DNA of 64,000 bases from Paralithodes platypus (GCA_032716605.1 CM064512.1:31673827-31737826); one strand, 5' to 3'; positions 22,685-34,581 are shown, counted from the stretch's first letter. A program made the numbers and translations. Notes: generated by a model not told the origin, from the sequence alone.

Positions 22685-23629
22685 AATTCCTAAGCGATTG
22701 ACAGTTAATAGTCAGACCTCATGATTGCAGCTTAACCAACTAGGCTTACCTATAAAGGGCTTTTAATAATTAGTGCTTCACCTTACCCTTTCTTTTAATG
22801 GATTTAGTATTTAATTCTTTTGTCGATACATCATGGCTCAAAGGAACCATCCCACAGCTGCGTCAGGAAGTGGCATTGGGGTGAATTTTACACCAATCTC
22901 CTCATACAATCAGAGCCCGGGGAAAGTGGTGGGTATATTAGGCCACAGTTATGTTGGTCGCCTAGGGGTTTCCCGCCGAGAGTTTTACGACCCGGGATTT
23001 GTATTGAGGGTGTTTAGTGCCCCAGGAGCCACTCTCGATAATATAAAGTCCAAACCAGCCTGGGATGGTCTTTTGAGCCTAAGGCCCGAGATCACTGTAT
23101 TAGTGTAGGGCGGTAACAACATCGTCTCTGGGGTAGTCCCGCAGGAGCTAGCGGCTAAGATCAAGGAGTTGACCATTAAGATTGAGGCATCCACGAAGGG
23201 TCGCTGCCTTGTATTGGGGTTAGAGCAGAGGGAGTCTCCTCGGGGTATACCGGCAGGTGAATACCACAAGGTGAAGAACTCCGTCAATGCTCTCCTCAAG
23301 AGGAAACATAAGCACCTTGGTGGTCGATTCTCCCCATATATTTTCGGGAGCCAGTATATGTCCGAGGACGGCGTCCACCTCACCAATGAAGGCAGCGATC
23401 GTTTGTTGGCCCAGGTCATTAAGATGGTAAGGGACTATCTTGCGTCGCAGTAGTCGGTCTCCTCATAGATAGCCCCAGTGTACTTTATGTTGTTGTCTAG
23501 TCAGATAATTTCCTTCCAATAGTTTGGAATTATGTAATTCTTTTTAAGTAAATTTCTTACGTAATGGGGGTTTGCGCTGTTGATTCCTAAGCGATTAATG
23601 GTTTGTAGTCTGACCTCATTGTAGTTTAA
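22685..23629 (+). repeat. Direct repeat flanking the P2 SGNH ORF
   Basis: A ~48-bp sequence starting ATTCCTAAGCGATT and containing GACCTCATG/TTG lies at 22,685-22,733 and again at 23,582-23,629. One copy precedes the SGNH ORF and the other precedes gag. P3 has a single copy (39,024-39,064, minus). It may mark the ends of the inserted module, or be a shared leader element such as a splice acceptor or translation signal. Confidence 0.7.
22833..23453 (+). pseudogene. P2 SGNH/GDSL-type hydrolase ORF
   Basis: The ATG at 22,833 opens a 206-codon frame. Landmarks are GHSY at residues 37-40 (block I Ser), APGAT at 63-67 (block II Gly), GGNN at 93-96 (block III Asn) and EDGVH at about 178-182 (block V Asp-His). 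One in-frame TAG at codon 92 (23,106-23,108), just before block III, interrupts it. The P1 ORF has the same order of blocks at similar spacing and the same place between LTR and gag. The proteins otherwise differ a lot, so this is not a recent copy. It is probably an esterase-like enzyme. The role in the element cycle is unknown. Confidence 0.8.
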
Positions 23630-23653
23630 GTTGCTTAAAATTAGACCTTAACG

Positions 23654-25164
23654 ATGACAGATTTAAAGAAACTTAAGATTCTTAAGGGAGGGATGAAGGT
23701 AAGTTTAAATAGATGTTTAAGAGATCTTGATGAATTTTTATTAAGTGCCACGGCTGATCAGATTAAGGGTAAATTCGCTACTGTTACTAAATCGCTAGCC
23801 ACTTACGATAATTACGCTCAGCAGGTATATGGTTTATTGACCATTACTAACGATGTGGAAGAAGAAATGTCGGTAGATCTTGAGTACTTTGAGGACGTTA
23901 ATACAGCCTTAGCCAGACTATCTTCCACCCAAGAATCAACCTCTGTTAAGGATACCGGTACACCAAAGGCGACTGGTTTTAACCTGCCGAAGCTTACTTT
24001 GCCTACCTTTTCCGGGGATTCGGCTACCTGGACTGGATTTTGGGATATATTTGAGTGTTCAGTCCAGCATAATAAAACACTCACATCCATCCAAAGGTTC
24101 ACATATCTCCGTGGTCAATTGAAAGGGGAGGCATTGAAGGTGATCGGTGGGAATAAGCTACAAGCTACAAGCTACGAGTCTGCAGTGGAGTTGCTGAAGA
24201 GAACTTACGGGAGAGAGGAAGTCATCAAGACCGCGTTAATTACCAAATTCTTTACACTATATCCTCCATCCTATGATGTGGCGGACCTAAAGGAGTACTA
24301 TGCCTCCTTTGAGAGCCTCCTCCGAGCTATGGAGACAATGGCCATCACCAAGGAGATATTTAGTGTAAGTATCTTGAACAAGATACCCTCTCCCCTAAGG
24401 GAAATCGTAAAACGACAACTAAGCGACTCTCCACTCAACTTGGAAACGTTGGTGCAGGTGTACCAGACTGAAGTCTTCAATATGGAGAGTACTGGACACT
24501 ACCGACAAGTGGAGATGTCGCCATCTTCTGCAGCTTTCCCGGTACAGACTTCTCCTAAACAGAAAAGGCCAATATCATTAGGTTGTAAGTTGTGCAGTGT
24601 CCACGGTCATCTGTGGTACCAGTGTCCTAAGTATCCTAAGGCTACACAGAAGATTGGCAAGGCTAAATCGCTTAAGTTATGTACCAGCTGTCTGGCAAGA
24701 GACCACTTCAACAGTAATTGCACCAATTCCTACATCAAACCTTGTAAGTATTGCAAGGGGAAACATTGGTTTTCCCTTTGCACCCAGTCTGATCGGCATG
24801 ACGGCAAAGAAAAGGGGAGAACCCCCAAAGAGTCACATGAGAAAAGTAAGAGCGAGGGTGATAAAGTATCTACCATGTCCAATTGTCCATTGCTTCTCGA
24901 GAATGTCAATTGCTTCCTACTATGATGCTGCCAGTAGTGGGGAGTAATAATAATACTATAATGACATGCACCTTACTTGACCAGTGTTCACAGAGGTCAT
25001 TCGTTCTGCGGTCATCATTACCCCAGCTCAAGTGTACCAGTAAGGGTCAAGAGAATTTGCGTCTCCATGGTTTCACTGGTGAAATAGATTCCAGTGACTA
25101 TGATATCGTGGAGATTTCCTATGTTTGTAGAAGAAAGGTATGTCCCATCAAGGCTGTTAAGTAG
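23654..25164 (+). pseudogene. P2 gag and protease (partial)
   Basis: The ATG at 23,654 starts gag (MTDLKKLKILKGGMK). A central gag region contains LPTFSGDSATWTGFWDIFE. Zinc-binding motifs follow: CKLCSVHGHLWYQC, CTSCLARDHFNSNC and CKYCKGKHWFSLC. An 8-base insertion near 24,875, absent from P3, shifts the frame, which resumes with the protease motif LLDQCSQRSFV. The coding sequence matches P3 to about 25,155, then joins abruptly to sequence from the RNase H-integrase linker. The protein made would be gag only. Confidence 0.88.
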
Positions 25165-25742
25165 TTCGACTGTGAGTACTACACATCAGGATAACAAGTT
25201 GGTAGAGTGGGAACGTTACGGCAGCTATGATCAAGTAATACGGGTATTTGCATGGATATACCGTTTCATTAACAACATGAGAAGTCGGGCTCACGGGTCT
25301 TTCCTTAGTGAAGATTCGAAGCATATCAGACTCCATGAATTGAGATCAGCAGAAGCGAAACTAATATGTTTAGTACAAAGGGAATCTTATCCTACTGAAC
25401 ATCAAATCCTGAGCAAGGAGTCAAAGGCCAAACCCTCCAACTTAAATAGGCAGCTAAGATTATATATGGAAGGAGGCATAATTAAGTGTAGAGGCAGGAT
25501 ACAAAAGGCGGACATTATTGATTCTGTGAAATATCCTATCCTCCTTAGCTCCTCTCATTTGATTACCAAACTGTTGATTCGCCAATGCCATCGGACCTGC
25601 CTACATTTTGGCTTAAATTATGTTCTGGCGTATATGCGACAACGTTGGTGGATCCCTAAGATGCGACAAGCAATTAAAGGGATCCACAATAGCTGTACTA
25701 TCTGTAAAAGATTACAGGGTAAGCCTTACTCCCCAGTTGATC
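25165..25742 (+). pseudogene. P2 integrase zinc-binding fragment
   Basis: The frame has STTHQDNKLVEWERYGSYDQV, then RQCHRTCLHFGLNY (His pair) and CTICKRLQGKPYSP (Cys pair), as in P3. It is separated from the protease by a deletion of about 2.1 kb relative to P3, at about 25,160. It is cut at 25,742 before the catalytic core, so no active integrase can be made. Confidence 0.88.
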
Positions 25743-25969
25743 ATTACTAGTTAATGATAAAACATATACTTTACAATTAAATATATAAAGCCTTGACATG
25801 GGTGAAAACAAAGAGCCTTTCTGGACTGCCCATGACACAAGCTTTCATATGAAATAAAGCACACTCTAATATATAAACTGTAGCCACATCCACTGCCCTG
25901 GCGATCCTAGCGAGTCACTGTAGGACAAGCCATGCGGTTCTAACGGAGTGGTTAACATCACACCCCCCC
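25740..25969 (-). repeat. G1 truncated 3' LTR and polypurine tract
   Basis: 25,740-25,962 repeats the first part of the 5' LTR (31,813-32,035) almost exactly, starting TGTGATGTTAACC on the minus strand. It is preceded by a seven-G polypurine tract at 25,969-25,963. The remaining ~1.57 kb of the LTR is missing. Confidence 0.85.
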
Positions 25970-26433
25970 AGCATTTTTCTCATAGGCCCCAAGGCTCAAA
26001 AAATCTGATGGTTAGAACCCATGCTATATCTCCACTTCCCATCACCCAGCGGCAGTAAAATATCTGGCACAGTTCTTCAACAAAACATTTTCAAAATTAT
26101 AACCCTCCCCAACACCATAGGTTAAATTATATGTAGTTATGCTCCTCAAAAGCGAGCTTCTCTAGCCCAGCATTCTGAGAGGAGTGCAACTCAGAATTAC
26201 TGTTATAACATACTAAAAAAATTCAACTATCAAAGAAAGAGTTTTTATTTGATTTTTATGTTTATAATTTGTTTATTTCGGCTGCACTATAGGGGCAAGC
26301 CTAGTTTTTTCTTCTATACCAAACGCTCAACTCCTGCTTTACGACCCAATACGCTGGGCTACAACCGCGAGCCAACAAGCACCAAGCGCAAAATACTATT
26401 CAAACCAAAGCAGGAGGCTACCCGTGTGTCAAT

Positions 26434-29400
26434 CTACCCAGGATCATATACCCTTGAACGACCATCTGCAACCACGTTGTCACAACCGGCAATATGGCGT
26501 ATGTCCAGGTTATATACCAATAACCTTAGTGACCACCTGGTCAGCCTCATATTCCGATTGTGAAACTGGTCCAAGAACTTGAGAGGGTGATGATCTGGGT
26601 AAACTACAACGACCGGACCATAGGCTGGAACATAGACCTCGAAATGCCCCAGCGCAAGCACAACCGCTAGCAGCTCCTCCTCGACAACAGAGCAGCTCCC
26701 CTGGGCCGAATTGTACTTCTCCGAGCAGAAACTAACAGGATGCTCCAGCCCATCATCGTCCTTTTCCACAAGGACGGCACCAGCCCCCACACCACTAGCC
26801 TCCGTTGCTAGTTGGAAAGGTAGGCTAAAGTCAGGGGCCCTGAGGATCGGGTGAGTGCACAACAGGTGTTTTACTTCTCTAAACACCTTCTCACACTCAG
26901 GCGCCCATTTGAACTTCTTATCCTTCCAGTTATCCTCCACCTGAGCTTGACTGTCCCGTTCTCCTTCTCCACCTTGACTGCTAAACGTCATCACAGGCAC
27001 AGTGAGAGGCTCAGGGGGGTGCCTCCCATACTCCTTCATGGGATTAACATGACATAACTGATTGCGCTTCCGTCTGTCTGGAGTGGCTACCAAGTAATCC
27101 AGGTCTGATAGCTCCTCCACCACCCTATAAGGACCAGCGTACTTCGCGTATATGGGGTGACCTACAAGGGGCAGTAGAATCAACACCTCCTGACCCACGT
27201 GAAACTCCCTGAGTTCAACCTTGAGGTCGTACCTGTCCTTCCTGAGGGCCTGAGAGCTAGTCAAATTACGGCCAGCCAACTCCAGACTGCGCAACATCCG
27301 TTCTCGACTGTTGAGGACACACTTGAGCATAGAACAAGGTTTTTCTGCGCCCTCCCATACTTCTTCAACCATATGGAGAGGCCCTCTGACACGGTGTCCA
27401 AAGACGAGCTCATTAGGGCTGAATCCCAAACTCTCCCCAGGTACCTCCCGCACAGCACACAAAACACATGGCAGGCCAAGATCCCAATCCTTCCCACTCT
27501 CAAAGCAACAACAACGAAGCACAGATTTCAAGGCTGAGTGCCATCGCTCTAACACACCCTGGCTCTCCGGATGATACACAGATGACACAACCCCAACAAT
27601 CCCATGCTGCGGCATTGCTTGAACAAAGAGGCTAGAAGTGAAGTTGGGTCCCCGGACTGACTGAATCCCCTGCGGGAAACCATACCGGGAAAAATACACT
27701 AGCAAGCTTCGGACCACCGTCTTCGCCGACCCATTTCTCATAGGGTACGCGTCAGGGTACCTTGTTGCTACATCTCCCGACTGTGCATCACTGTCCTCCT
27801 TCAACTCTTTCGTCTTTTTAAGCCCATCCTCTGCCTTTTCCACAACAGTTACTGGGTCTTCTTCAGACTCGATATTTGGTCCTAATACTGAGTCCCCGAG
27901 AAGGTCCGTTGATACTAAACTCTCAACCGCATCAACTTTCAACCCCTTCTCGGTACCCTTCCTCCGCTGATCTAAAGATTGTTGACCAGAATGTGACTCC
28001 CTGGATGCAGGATCTCCGGTGACAACACACGCCATAGGCTGCACCGGACACTTCTCAACCCACTCCTGCTCCTCCCTACTCACGTCGGCCGGCTTCTCGG
28101 CAACGACCAAGGGTGGAGCCTCAGAAGTAGGTCCCGCAAAGTCGTTGCCAAGAAGGAGGTCGACGCACCCAACAGGTAACTTCTCCACAATTCCTACATC
28201 CAGGTCCCGAGTCACACCATCAACTTCCACCTTCATTCTTACAAGCGGGTATGACCTTGTCGCATTAACTCCCTGAACCACAACCACCCGCGCCGTATTG
28301 ACAGGTTTACCAGTGAAATTTCTCAACAGTGTTTGCGATGCCCCAGTGTCACGCAAAATTCTCACCTCATGTCTTCTACCCCCCCACTCCACACAACCGA
28401 GTCCCCTGTGGTCACTAAAGGCATCACGGACAGGGAATAAGCCTTCCGGATCCTTCTGCACTGGCAGTGTATTTACCTCGGAAGAAATGCCTCTAACAAA
28501 CTCCGATGTCCTCTTGAACACTCCAATGCCGTGAGCAAAAGACACGGCTGCCGGAGGAGGTCGACTAGGGCACTCATTTGCCTTATGACCCTCCTGGTGG
28601 CAACTAAAACACATAAATTTCGGTTTCGGCTTATACTGTGATGTAAAAGGCCCCTGACATTTCACATACGGTGGTTTGGATTCAGTTTTAGTTTCATGGC
28701 TCTTCTGTTTAAATGTGTCATTGTTACGGGGAGGGGGAGGATAACGGTCCTTAGCACTTACATCGTACTTCTGTGAGGACCCGCAACCCCGAATCAACGA
28801 CAGCCGTCGATCACCCATTTCTGCTGCTTCGACTAGAGTTCTTGGGGTTTTCTCCTTCAAGTTCAAAGATAGATCACCGCCCGTGCTCTTAAAGAACTGC
28901 TCCAACATCATTAACTGCTTAATTTCATCAAATGTTGTGACCTTCTCAGATCGGAGCCAGTTCCCCATAGCATCGGACAAGTCCCGGGCGTGTTCCAAAA
29001 AGGTGCTATCTCTTCCCTTAGTTACACCCCGGAACTTCAAACGATACGTTTCTGGTTGCAGTTCGTAAGCCCTCAGGACAGCCTCCTTGAGATCCTCGTA
29101 CACAATACATAACTCCAAAGGTAACGCATCGTAGGCTTTAAGACCCTTGCCTATTAATCTAGAGGATACAAGTGCTGCCCATTTATTCTCTGGCCACTGG
29201 TGTTCCTGGCACTTCTTCTAAAAGCGTGTGAAAAATTCTGTTACACCACTCTCATCAAACACCGGAACCAGTTTCAATAAGTGCGAGAGAGACTGCTCAT
29301 GAACACGGTTACCAGCCCCAAGTGGCTGTCCCGTTGTCTCTACTCGCGACTTCTCTACATCCATGTCGGTACAGTACCTAGTCGACTCAGCTTGGATTTT

Positions 29401-30024
29401 TGCTTGACTGATAGTTTTTCTCTCTTCTATCTTGGCTAATTCTAATTGCTGCTGAAGCTCACATGCCCTTTGTTGCTGCTGAATCTGACATTTTCTCTGT
29501 TCGATCTTAGCTGATTCTATTTGCTGCTGATGCTGAAGCTTAGCTAATTCGAGCTTAAACAATAATTCTGGAGATAACCCTTGAGGAGGTGAAGGTGCTA
29601 CAATGTTAGAAATTACCGGTGGTCCGCCCAGGGGCAACCCACCCTGCCAGTCACCACCCAACTGCGGAAGCGTACCCGGGGTCGGCAAACTACTGGGATG
29701 GCTGGGAGTCGAGTGTAGGGGAAGCATGGCCGAAGGGCTCTGAGCACTCAACCCATCTCGCTCACCAGTCACCCTGCCCAGTACACACGTTATCAAGTTA
29801 TCCCTGGTCATGCTGCTAGTAACCGCATGACCGATAGCTGTGGCCAGGCATTGAAGACCGTACCGATTCATATCCTCCAACCGCTCGGCAGTAACAGGCC
29901 ATTGCAAAAATATCCTAGCATCCTCCTCACAGTTCACCTGATTAACCATATCATCATACTGCTGTTCCTCAGTTTCGACATTACGTACTGTGTCTCCATT
30001 CTCCTCTGATCCGGTATAAGACAT
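26434..30024 (-). pseudogene. G1 gag-pol without RT
   Basis: The ATG at 30,024 (MSYTGSEENG) opens gag, which has a Gln-rich coiled-coil-like stretch. A TAG at 29,220-29,218 interrupts the frame, which then continues to 26,434. A SCAN-like gag segment follows (LQPETYRLKFRGV to LVEAAEMGDR), then the zinc knuckle CFSCHQEGHKANEC and the protease motif ILRDTGASQTLL. Integrase starts within the core at DVATRYPDAYPM, so the zinc-binding domain and first Asp are gone. The second Asp is lost (SVRGPNF) and the Glu remains (VLERWHSALK). GPYRVVEEL and RNQLCHVNPMKEY mark the GPY/F region. At about 26,930 the frame passes straight into RNase H (KWAPECEKVF), where TEAS replaces TDAS. RT is absent but the frame stays open. 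Confidence 0.85.
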
Positions 30025-30241
30025 GATGCTCACAAAAATTTCCCACCTCAATATTCAGAAAAGAAGTACCCCAAACTCTTATACCTCAATATACACACAA
30101 AAATTCTCGGAAATACTCAAGGGCTATACTATGTTGCGAAAAAAAAATATTCTTGCTGATCCCCGCAAAATATTCTCCAAAACAACAAATGTTCCCTGCT
30201 AATAAATGTAGGTTCACCAAATCCTAGGTAAGGTCGCAATT

Positions 30242-32035
30242 TGTTACGACTGGGGTTCAAATATATCAGGGCTCTTATTCATTGGACTAGTAATGGCATA
30301 AATGTTACAACGGAAAGCGCTAGCTCCAACCTCTGATGTATATTCCCAGTGAACAAAGAACACAAATACTCTACAGAGTTCTATATGCAATAATAGGCTA
30401 TCAAACTCTCAATAAATGTGCGTCTACTCTAGGCTTAATGTTATGTGAAAACAGCCTATTACTACCTATAACCGAAGGTGCTTGGTTATGGTATGCAAAG
30501 TAAGGTGGTAAGAGAAGTTACAGCTTACGTTACTTTAATCAATAAATGTCAGGCACTCCTGCATGAAAGAAAGTGCACTAAAGTCCTTCAACACTAACAA
30601 GGAATCTTCTTTAAATGTTAGATGCTATAAAGATGGTCGTATCGGAAATGGAACCCAAAAAGGCAGGCAGCGGAACAATGCTCGTGCAGGCTATGCACAC
30701 AAAAAGGCAGAATATATAATGCCGTCGGAGCCAAGAATATCCTAAACACTACAACAATAATAATCGCCACAACAATGCAGTATTCCTATCAACAAAAAGA
30801 GCCTAAGTCGTTTGTGTCTCCATACATCAAACTAGGCTGCGAAATGCTTGTGTAATCATAAACGGGTATACATAAAAAGAGTAATTGGTTTAATATACTT
30901 AATGTCTACTATGATTGATAAAGTCTAGCTAGAGTCAATGATACGAGATACTGGTGCGCATGGCATGCCGCATAGCCTAGTGCAAATCTCAAGTCTGTGC
31001 GTCAAATATTACGTTATAGGGAAGGGTAGCTCTCTTGAGAAACCTTAATACCGAAGTATTAAGCGTTCTCCTGGCGTACCTCAAAGACAAACAATGAGCT
31101 TAGAACAGTGCAGAATGGTATAGGCAAAAATCCCTTATTTGTGCATGCTCTACTCTCAATGGCACACAGACTAGAATTTACTCAATCAACTCCAGTTCTC
31201 AGGTATGTCGTGCAGCTTTTAACTAAAGCCAGCACTCATAGGAAACAATACCTTATAATATCAGACTCCTAGTCTAGCATTAACTAATCCAGCAGAACAC
31301 TAATAATTATAGGACGCGGTACTTAAACAATATAAATGCCAACCAATACTTCGTGATCCACTTATCTAAACAACTAACATACATGGGTTATATCAGACCT
31401 TAACGCACAATACAACTGGCCAGCATGAAGCTGATTTTGCAGAGTTAACCAGAGGGGATATAATATTAATAAAAGGTGGTGAAAGATATGAAAAAAGAGA
31501 GAGGTAGGCAGTGGAAAAGATTCTCAGGTGCGAGCGGGGGACAGGTAGCAAGGGATGAGATAAATGCGTTCTAGAAACCAGATCTGAAGGAGAGAGTGGC
31601 GAGGAACTGTATATATACTCGCACTAGCTCGAGGCGCGTGGGAAAAAAGCGGTTACAAGTCCTCTAGCCACTAGCAAGGGAGCTAACAGCATGGTAAGGA
31701 CCTCTCTTAACCAACCCCCACGAGGCAGCCAGCCGTGACGTCATCGAGCGGGACAAAAACACTGCGCGCTCCCTCTCACTCTGTTCTACTCTCTCTCTCT
31801 CTCCCAGATCCCATCATTACTAGTTAATGATAAAACATATACTTTACAATTAAATATATAAAGCCTTGACATGGATGAAAACAAAGAGCCTTTCTGGACT
31901 GCCCATGACACGAGCTTTCATATGAAATAAAGCACACTCTAATATATAAACTGTAGCCCCATCCACTGCCCTGGCGATCCTAGCGAGTCACTGTAGGACA
32001 AGCCATGCGGTTCTAACGGAGTGGTTAACGTCACA
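30242..32035 (-). repeat. G1 5' LTR
   Basis: On the minus strand it starts TGTGACG at 32,035 and ends CGTAACA at 30,242, giving near-matching inverted ends over 1,794 bp. The first ~220 bp are repeated at 25,740-25,962. A CT-rich stretch lies at about 31,770-31,805. Short frames inside it have no motif. Confidence 0.75.
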
Positions 32036-32318
32036 GGGGTGAGACATGTGAAGCACTTTTTACTTTAACCAAACCCTGCCATCTTGCCTTTGCAGGATGC
32101 ATGGGGCTTAGTTGCTCACTAACGGCTCAAAGCAGCCCCATCTCTGAAGCTGCCTCGCTCCAGTGCTTCACTGTCTCACCTCCTAGAATCAGACCCTCAC
32201 TCTCAGAACGCCACCTATTGAGCAATGAACTTACTAGGCATTGCCCTCCTATAGCATATTTTGAATATGGGTATATTACATTACATGTTTCTATTATTAC
32301 ACATAGGGCTATTAAATC
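32036..32318. other. Spacer between G1 and P3, nothing recognised
   Basis: About 280 bp of single-copy-looking DNA between the G1 LTR and the P3 target duplication. A 78-codon frame here has no motif. Confidence 0.5.
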
Positions 32319-32323
32319 AGTAG

Positions 32324-33392
32324 TGTCGGGAATTTAGATAAAGAGGTTAAATTGCATATCACTGGTACATGAAATATCCCCACAAATAGTTATAATATAT
32401 TTACCAACGACGTAGTCGATGGATGTAATCCAGTCCCCCCACACACGGCTAATTCAATTGCATGACATGTAGGAATGTTCACATAATATAATATCGATAC
32501 AATGAACTTACCTTAGAGGACTGGTGATGTAGGACTGTTGTTATAGATTAGTATTTGTAGCACATGGTGAACTGTGGGTTGAGTCAGAGCCGGGGGGGGG
32601 GGGGGGGGGGGGAGGGTAAGATGTTGGTTGTATGGTGTTGATTGAGAGACTAAAGGGCCGGCGTCCGATCGCTTCGCGAAATTACATATGGCTAACGGCT
32701 CATAATAATTATAACCCATAACTTGGTTTCATGATACATCTAGAGCTGATGTAGATATTTATACATTACAGTTAATATTTAACCTATACTTAACACCTTA
32801 CGAGCGGCCTATGCGGTTTATTTATATGTACCGCCCAGCGGGGTGTTTTTAGCCAAAATAGGGCTGTTTACGTGATCATTTTCATGCCTAAATAAGACCC
32901 AGAACGTAAAACAAGTACCTATCCCTGAAAGGGCATAAACAGAGCTTTCGAATGACACCATAACGATCTTTTTATGATGGCTAGTTTTCTTGCAATAACC
33001 GTGCAACGCGAGTGCAAAAAGCATGTAATTAGCCACTTTCCCGATACAATTCCTTATATAGCGAGTGAGAGAGGGAGGAGGGAGCTGGGATTCGTGTCAG
33101 TATGTTCGCCGCGGTGGTCTGGAGCAGTCATACGCTCGCTACTCTTCTGCCACCACTTGTCTCTCTCTCTCAGCAACATTACGTGCTGAAATTGCCACTC
33201 GAGTTATGTCGAGCGCCGCCACATAGACCAGCTTTATTTAACTCGACTTATGTGGTGAGCCGCTAATTAAGGGTTAAGAATAAACTACAATACACAAAGA
33301 ACCAGCCGAAATCGTACAAGCGATACGATACCGCCAAATTCAAATGTCCTATTGGACCTAAAACTGTCGGGATCCTTACCCTATTCCCGACA
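32324..33392 (-). repeat. P3 3' LTR, interrupted by MITE-B
   Basis: The ends are TGTCGGGAAT and ATTCCCGACA. The 1,069 bp include the 480-bp MITE-B insertion plus its TTAA duplication. Without these the LTR is about 585 bp, like P2. A G-run of about 20 lies near 32,592-32,611. Confidence 0.92.
32790..33277 (+). repeat. MITE-B copy 2 inserted in the P3 3' LTR
   Basis: TTAA lies at 32,790-32,793 and 33,274-33,277. The uninterrupted P3 5' LTR has the empty site (ATACTTAAGAATAA near 40,280), so the boundaries are exact. The left end is CACCTTACGAGCGGC and the right end, in reverse complement, is CCCTTAATTAGCGGC, an imperfect terminal inverted repeat. Confidence 0.88.
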
Positions 33393-33457
33393 TATTGCCC
33401 GCCACCAAAAATGATATACAGGAGCTATATACAGAGAACAAAAAAAGGACATCGAAG

Positions 33458-34581
33458 TCAAAGATCACCTTGTTTGATCTTTGATCTCCAAAGATCCACG
33501 GAACTCATAGCCGCCCTCCTTCTGGGACGAGCGCCACCTGAAGCCTGAGGAGGATCATCCTTCTCATCATCAGCTGCCCCACCTTGAGGAGCACTATCAC
33601 CAGCACTCTCCCGCGGAGGAGTATCAGTAGAGACGCCAGGATCATCCGGCAGTTCTACATCCTGCTCCAAGGGATATAACCTTACGACTGGGCGAGCAGT
33701 AACCCCAGTCGAAGTTCGTATTCTAGCAACCCTTATAAGACCATCAATGCTCTGGAACAAATCGATAATCTTCCCAAGCTTCCAAAATAACCTAGGACGC
33801 TCATCATGAATCAGTACGATATCCCCGATACGAGGCCATCGTTGATTCGTACCTTTGATCTTATTAGAGTGACGCTCGCAAAGAGACAGCAAATATTCTT
33901 TGGTCCACCGTTTCCATAGATCGTCGGACACCTTGTTTATATACTGGAAGCGACGACGTGTGGCGTCAGCATTGCCGAACGTAGGGTCATGCAGATCTTC
34001 GTCATTTACGGACGATCTAGGAAAGGTATTAAGAGTTCGTCCATGTGTTAGCATAGAAGGCGAAATGGGTAAGAGGTCATCAACATCTGCCGAGGTATAG
34101 GTCAAGGGCCTGTCGTTGACTGACATCTCAATCTCTATTAAGATGGTTTGCAACTCCCGTCTGGTCACCAGTGCCCTTCCTAATACCTTCTTCATGGCAG
34201 ATTTGACGCCCCGAACCATGGTGCACGTGCTGGTATAAATCTCCACTGACAACCCTTTCCAGTGAGGGTAGCCACAACCTGTGGGTCATCCATTAAACTC
34301 TGGAGATATTTAGAGGCCCCGACAAAACAAGTCGCATTATCGCTCATAATAATTTGAGGGAAACCATTGCGGCCTGCAAAGCGTCTTAGAGTATGCAAAA
34401 ACCCCTCACTGGATAGGTCGTCAATCAATTCAATATGAATCGCTCTGGTTACCGCACATGTGAATAGAACGGCATATACCTTTATGATATTACCGGGCGA
34501 TTCTCTAACTTGAATCGCTCCGGTGTAGTCTACCCCGGTTACCTGAAATGGTTCAGTCCTTTGTACCCTGAACTCAGGCAA
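33458..34581 (-). pseudogene. P3 integrase core and C-terminal domain
   Basis: The core shows VTGVDYTGAI (first Asp) and IIMSDNATCF (second Asp). At about 34,235 the frame shifts exactly where the catalytic Glu motif should follow APWFG. A short direct repeat there suggests a deletion of about 25 bases that took the Glu with it. The C-terminal part continues in the next frame with NDRPLTYTSADVDD, RWPRIGDIVLIHDE and a Pro/Asp-rich tail ending at 33,458. That is the usual BEL/Pao integrase C-terminal domain. Confidence 0.85.

Larger units (their letters stand above)
21601..25742 (+). mobile_element. BEL/Pao LTR retrotransposon P2, 3' part missing
   Basis: The order is 5' LTR, leader, SGNH-hydrolase ORF, gag, protease, then a jump into the RNase H-integrase linker and the integrase zinc-binding domain. 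RT, most of RNase H, the integrase core and the 3' LTR are absent. It is closely related to P3 at nucleotide level in LTR, gag and integrase. It ends at 25,742 where G1 LTR sequence begins, with ATC shared by both sides. Confidence 0.9.
25740..32035 (-). mobile_element. Ty3/gypsy element G1, Gmr1-like domain order, RT missing
   Basis: On the minus strand there is a 1.79-kb 5' LTR (32,035-30,242), a leader, one gag-pol frame, a polypurine tract (GGGGGGG, 25,969-25,963) and the first 223 bp of the 3' LTR. That LTR is cut off at 25,740 where P2 begins. The pol order is protease, integrase, RNase H. Integrase before RNase H is the order described for Gmr1-like Ty3/gypsy elements. RT has been deleted. 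Between the pol stop (26,434) and the tract there is only non-coding DNA. Because of the truncation no target duplication can be seen. Confidence 0.85.

Noticed and set aside
25740..25962. Complete short (220-bp) LTRs for G1
   Set aside because: The right copy continues to 30,242 with proper TG...CA ends, so the left copy is a truncated LTR.
26434..30024. G1 pol order as a rearrangement or assembly artefact
   Set aside because: G2 independently shows integrase before RT and RNase H between matching LTRs, so the order is native. Only the RT loss is a deletion.
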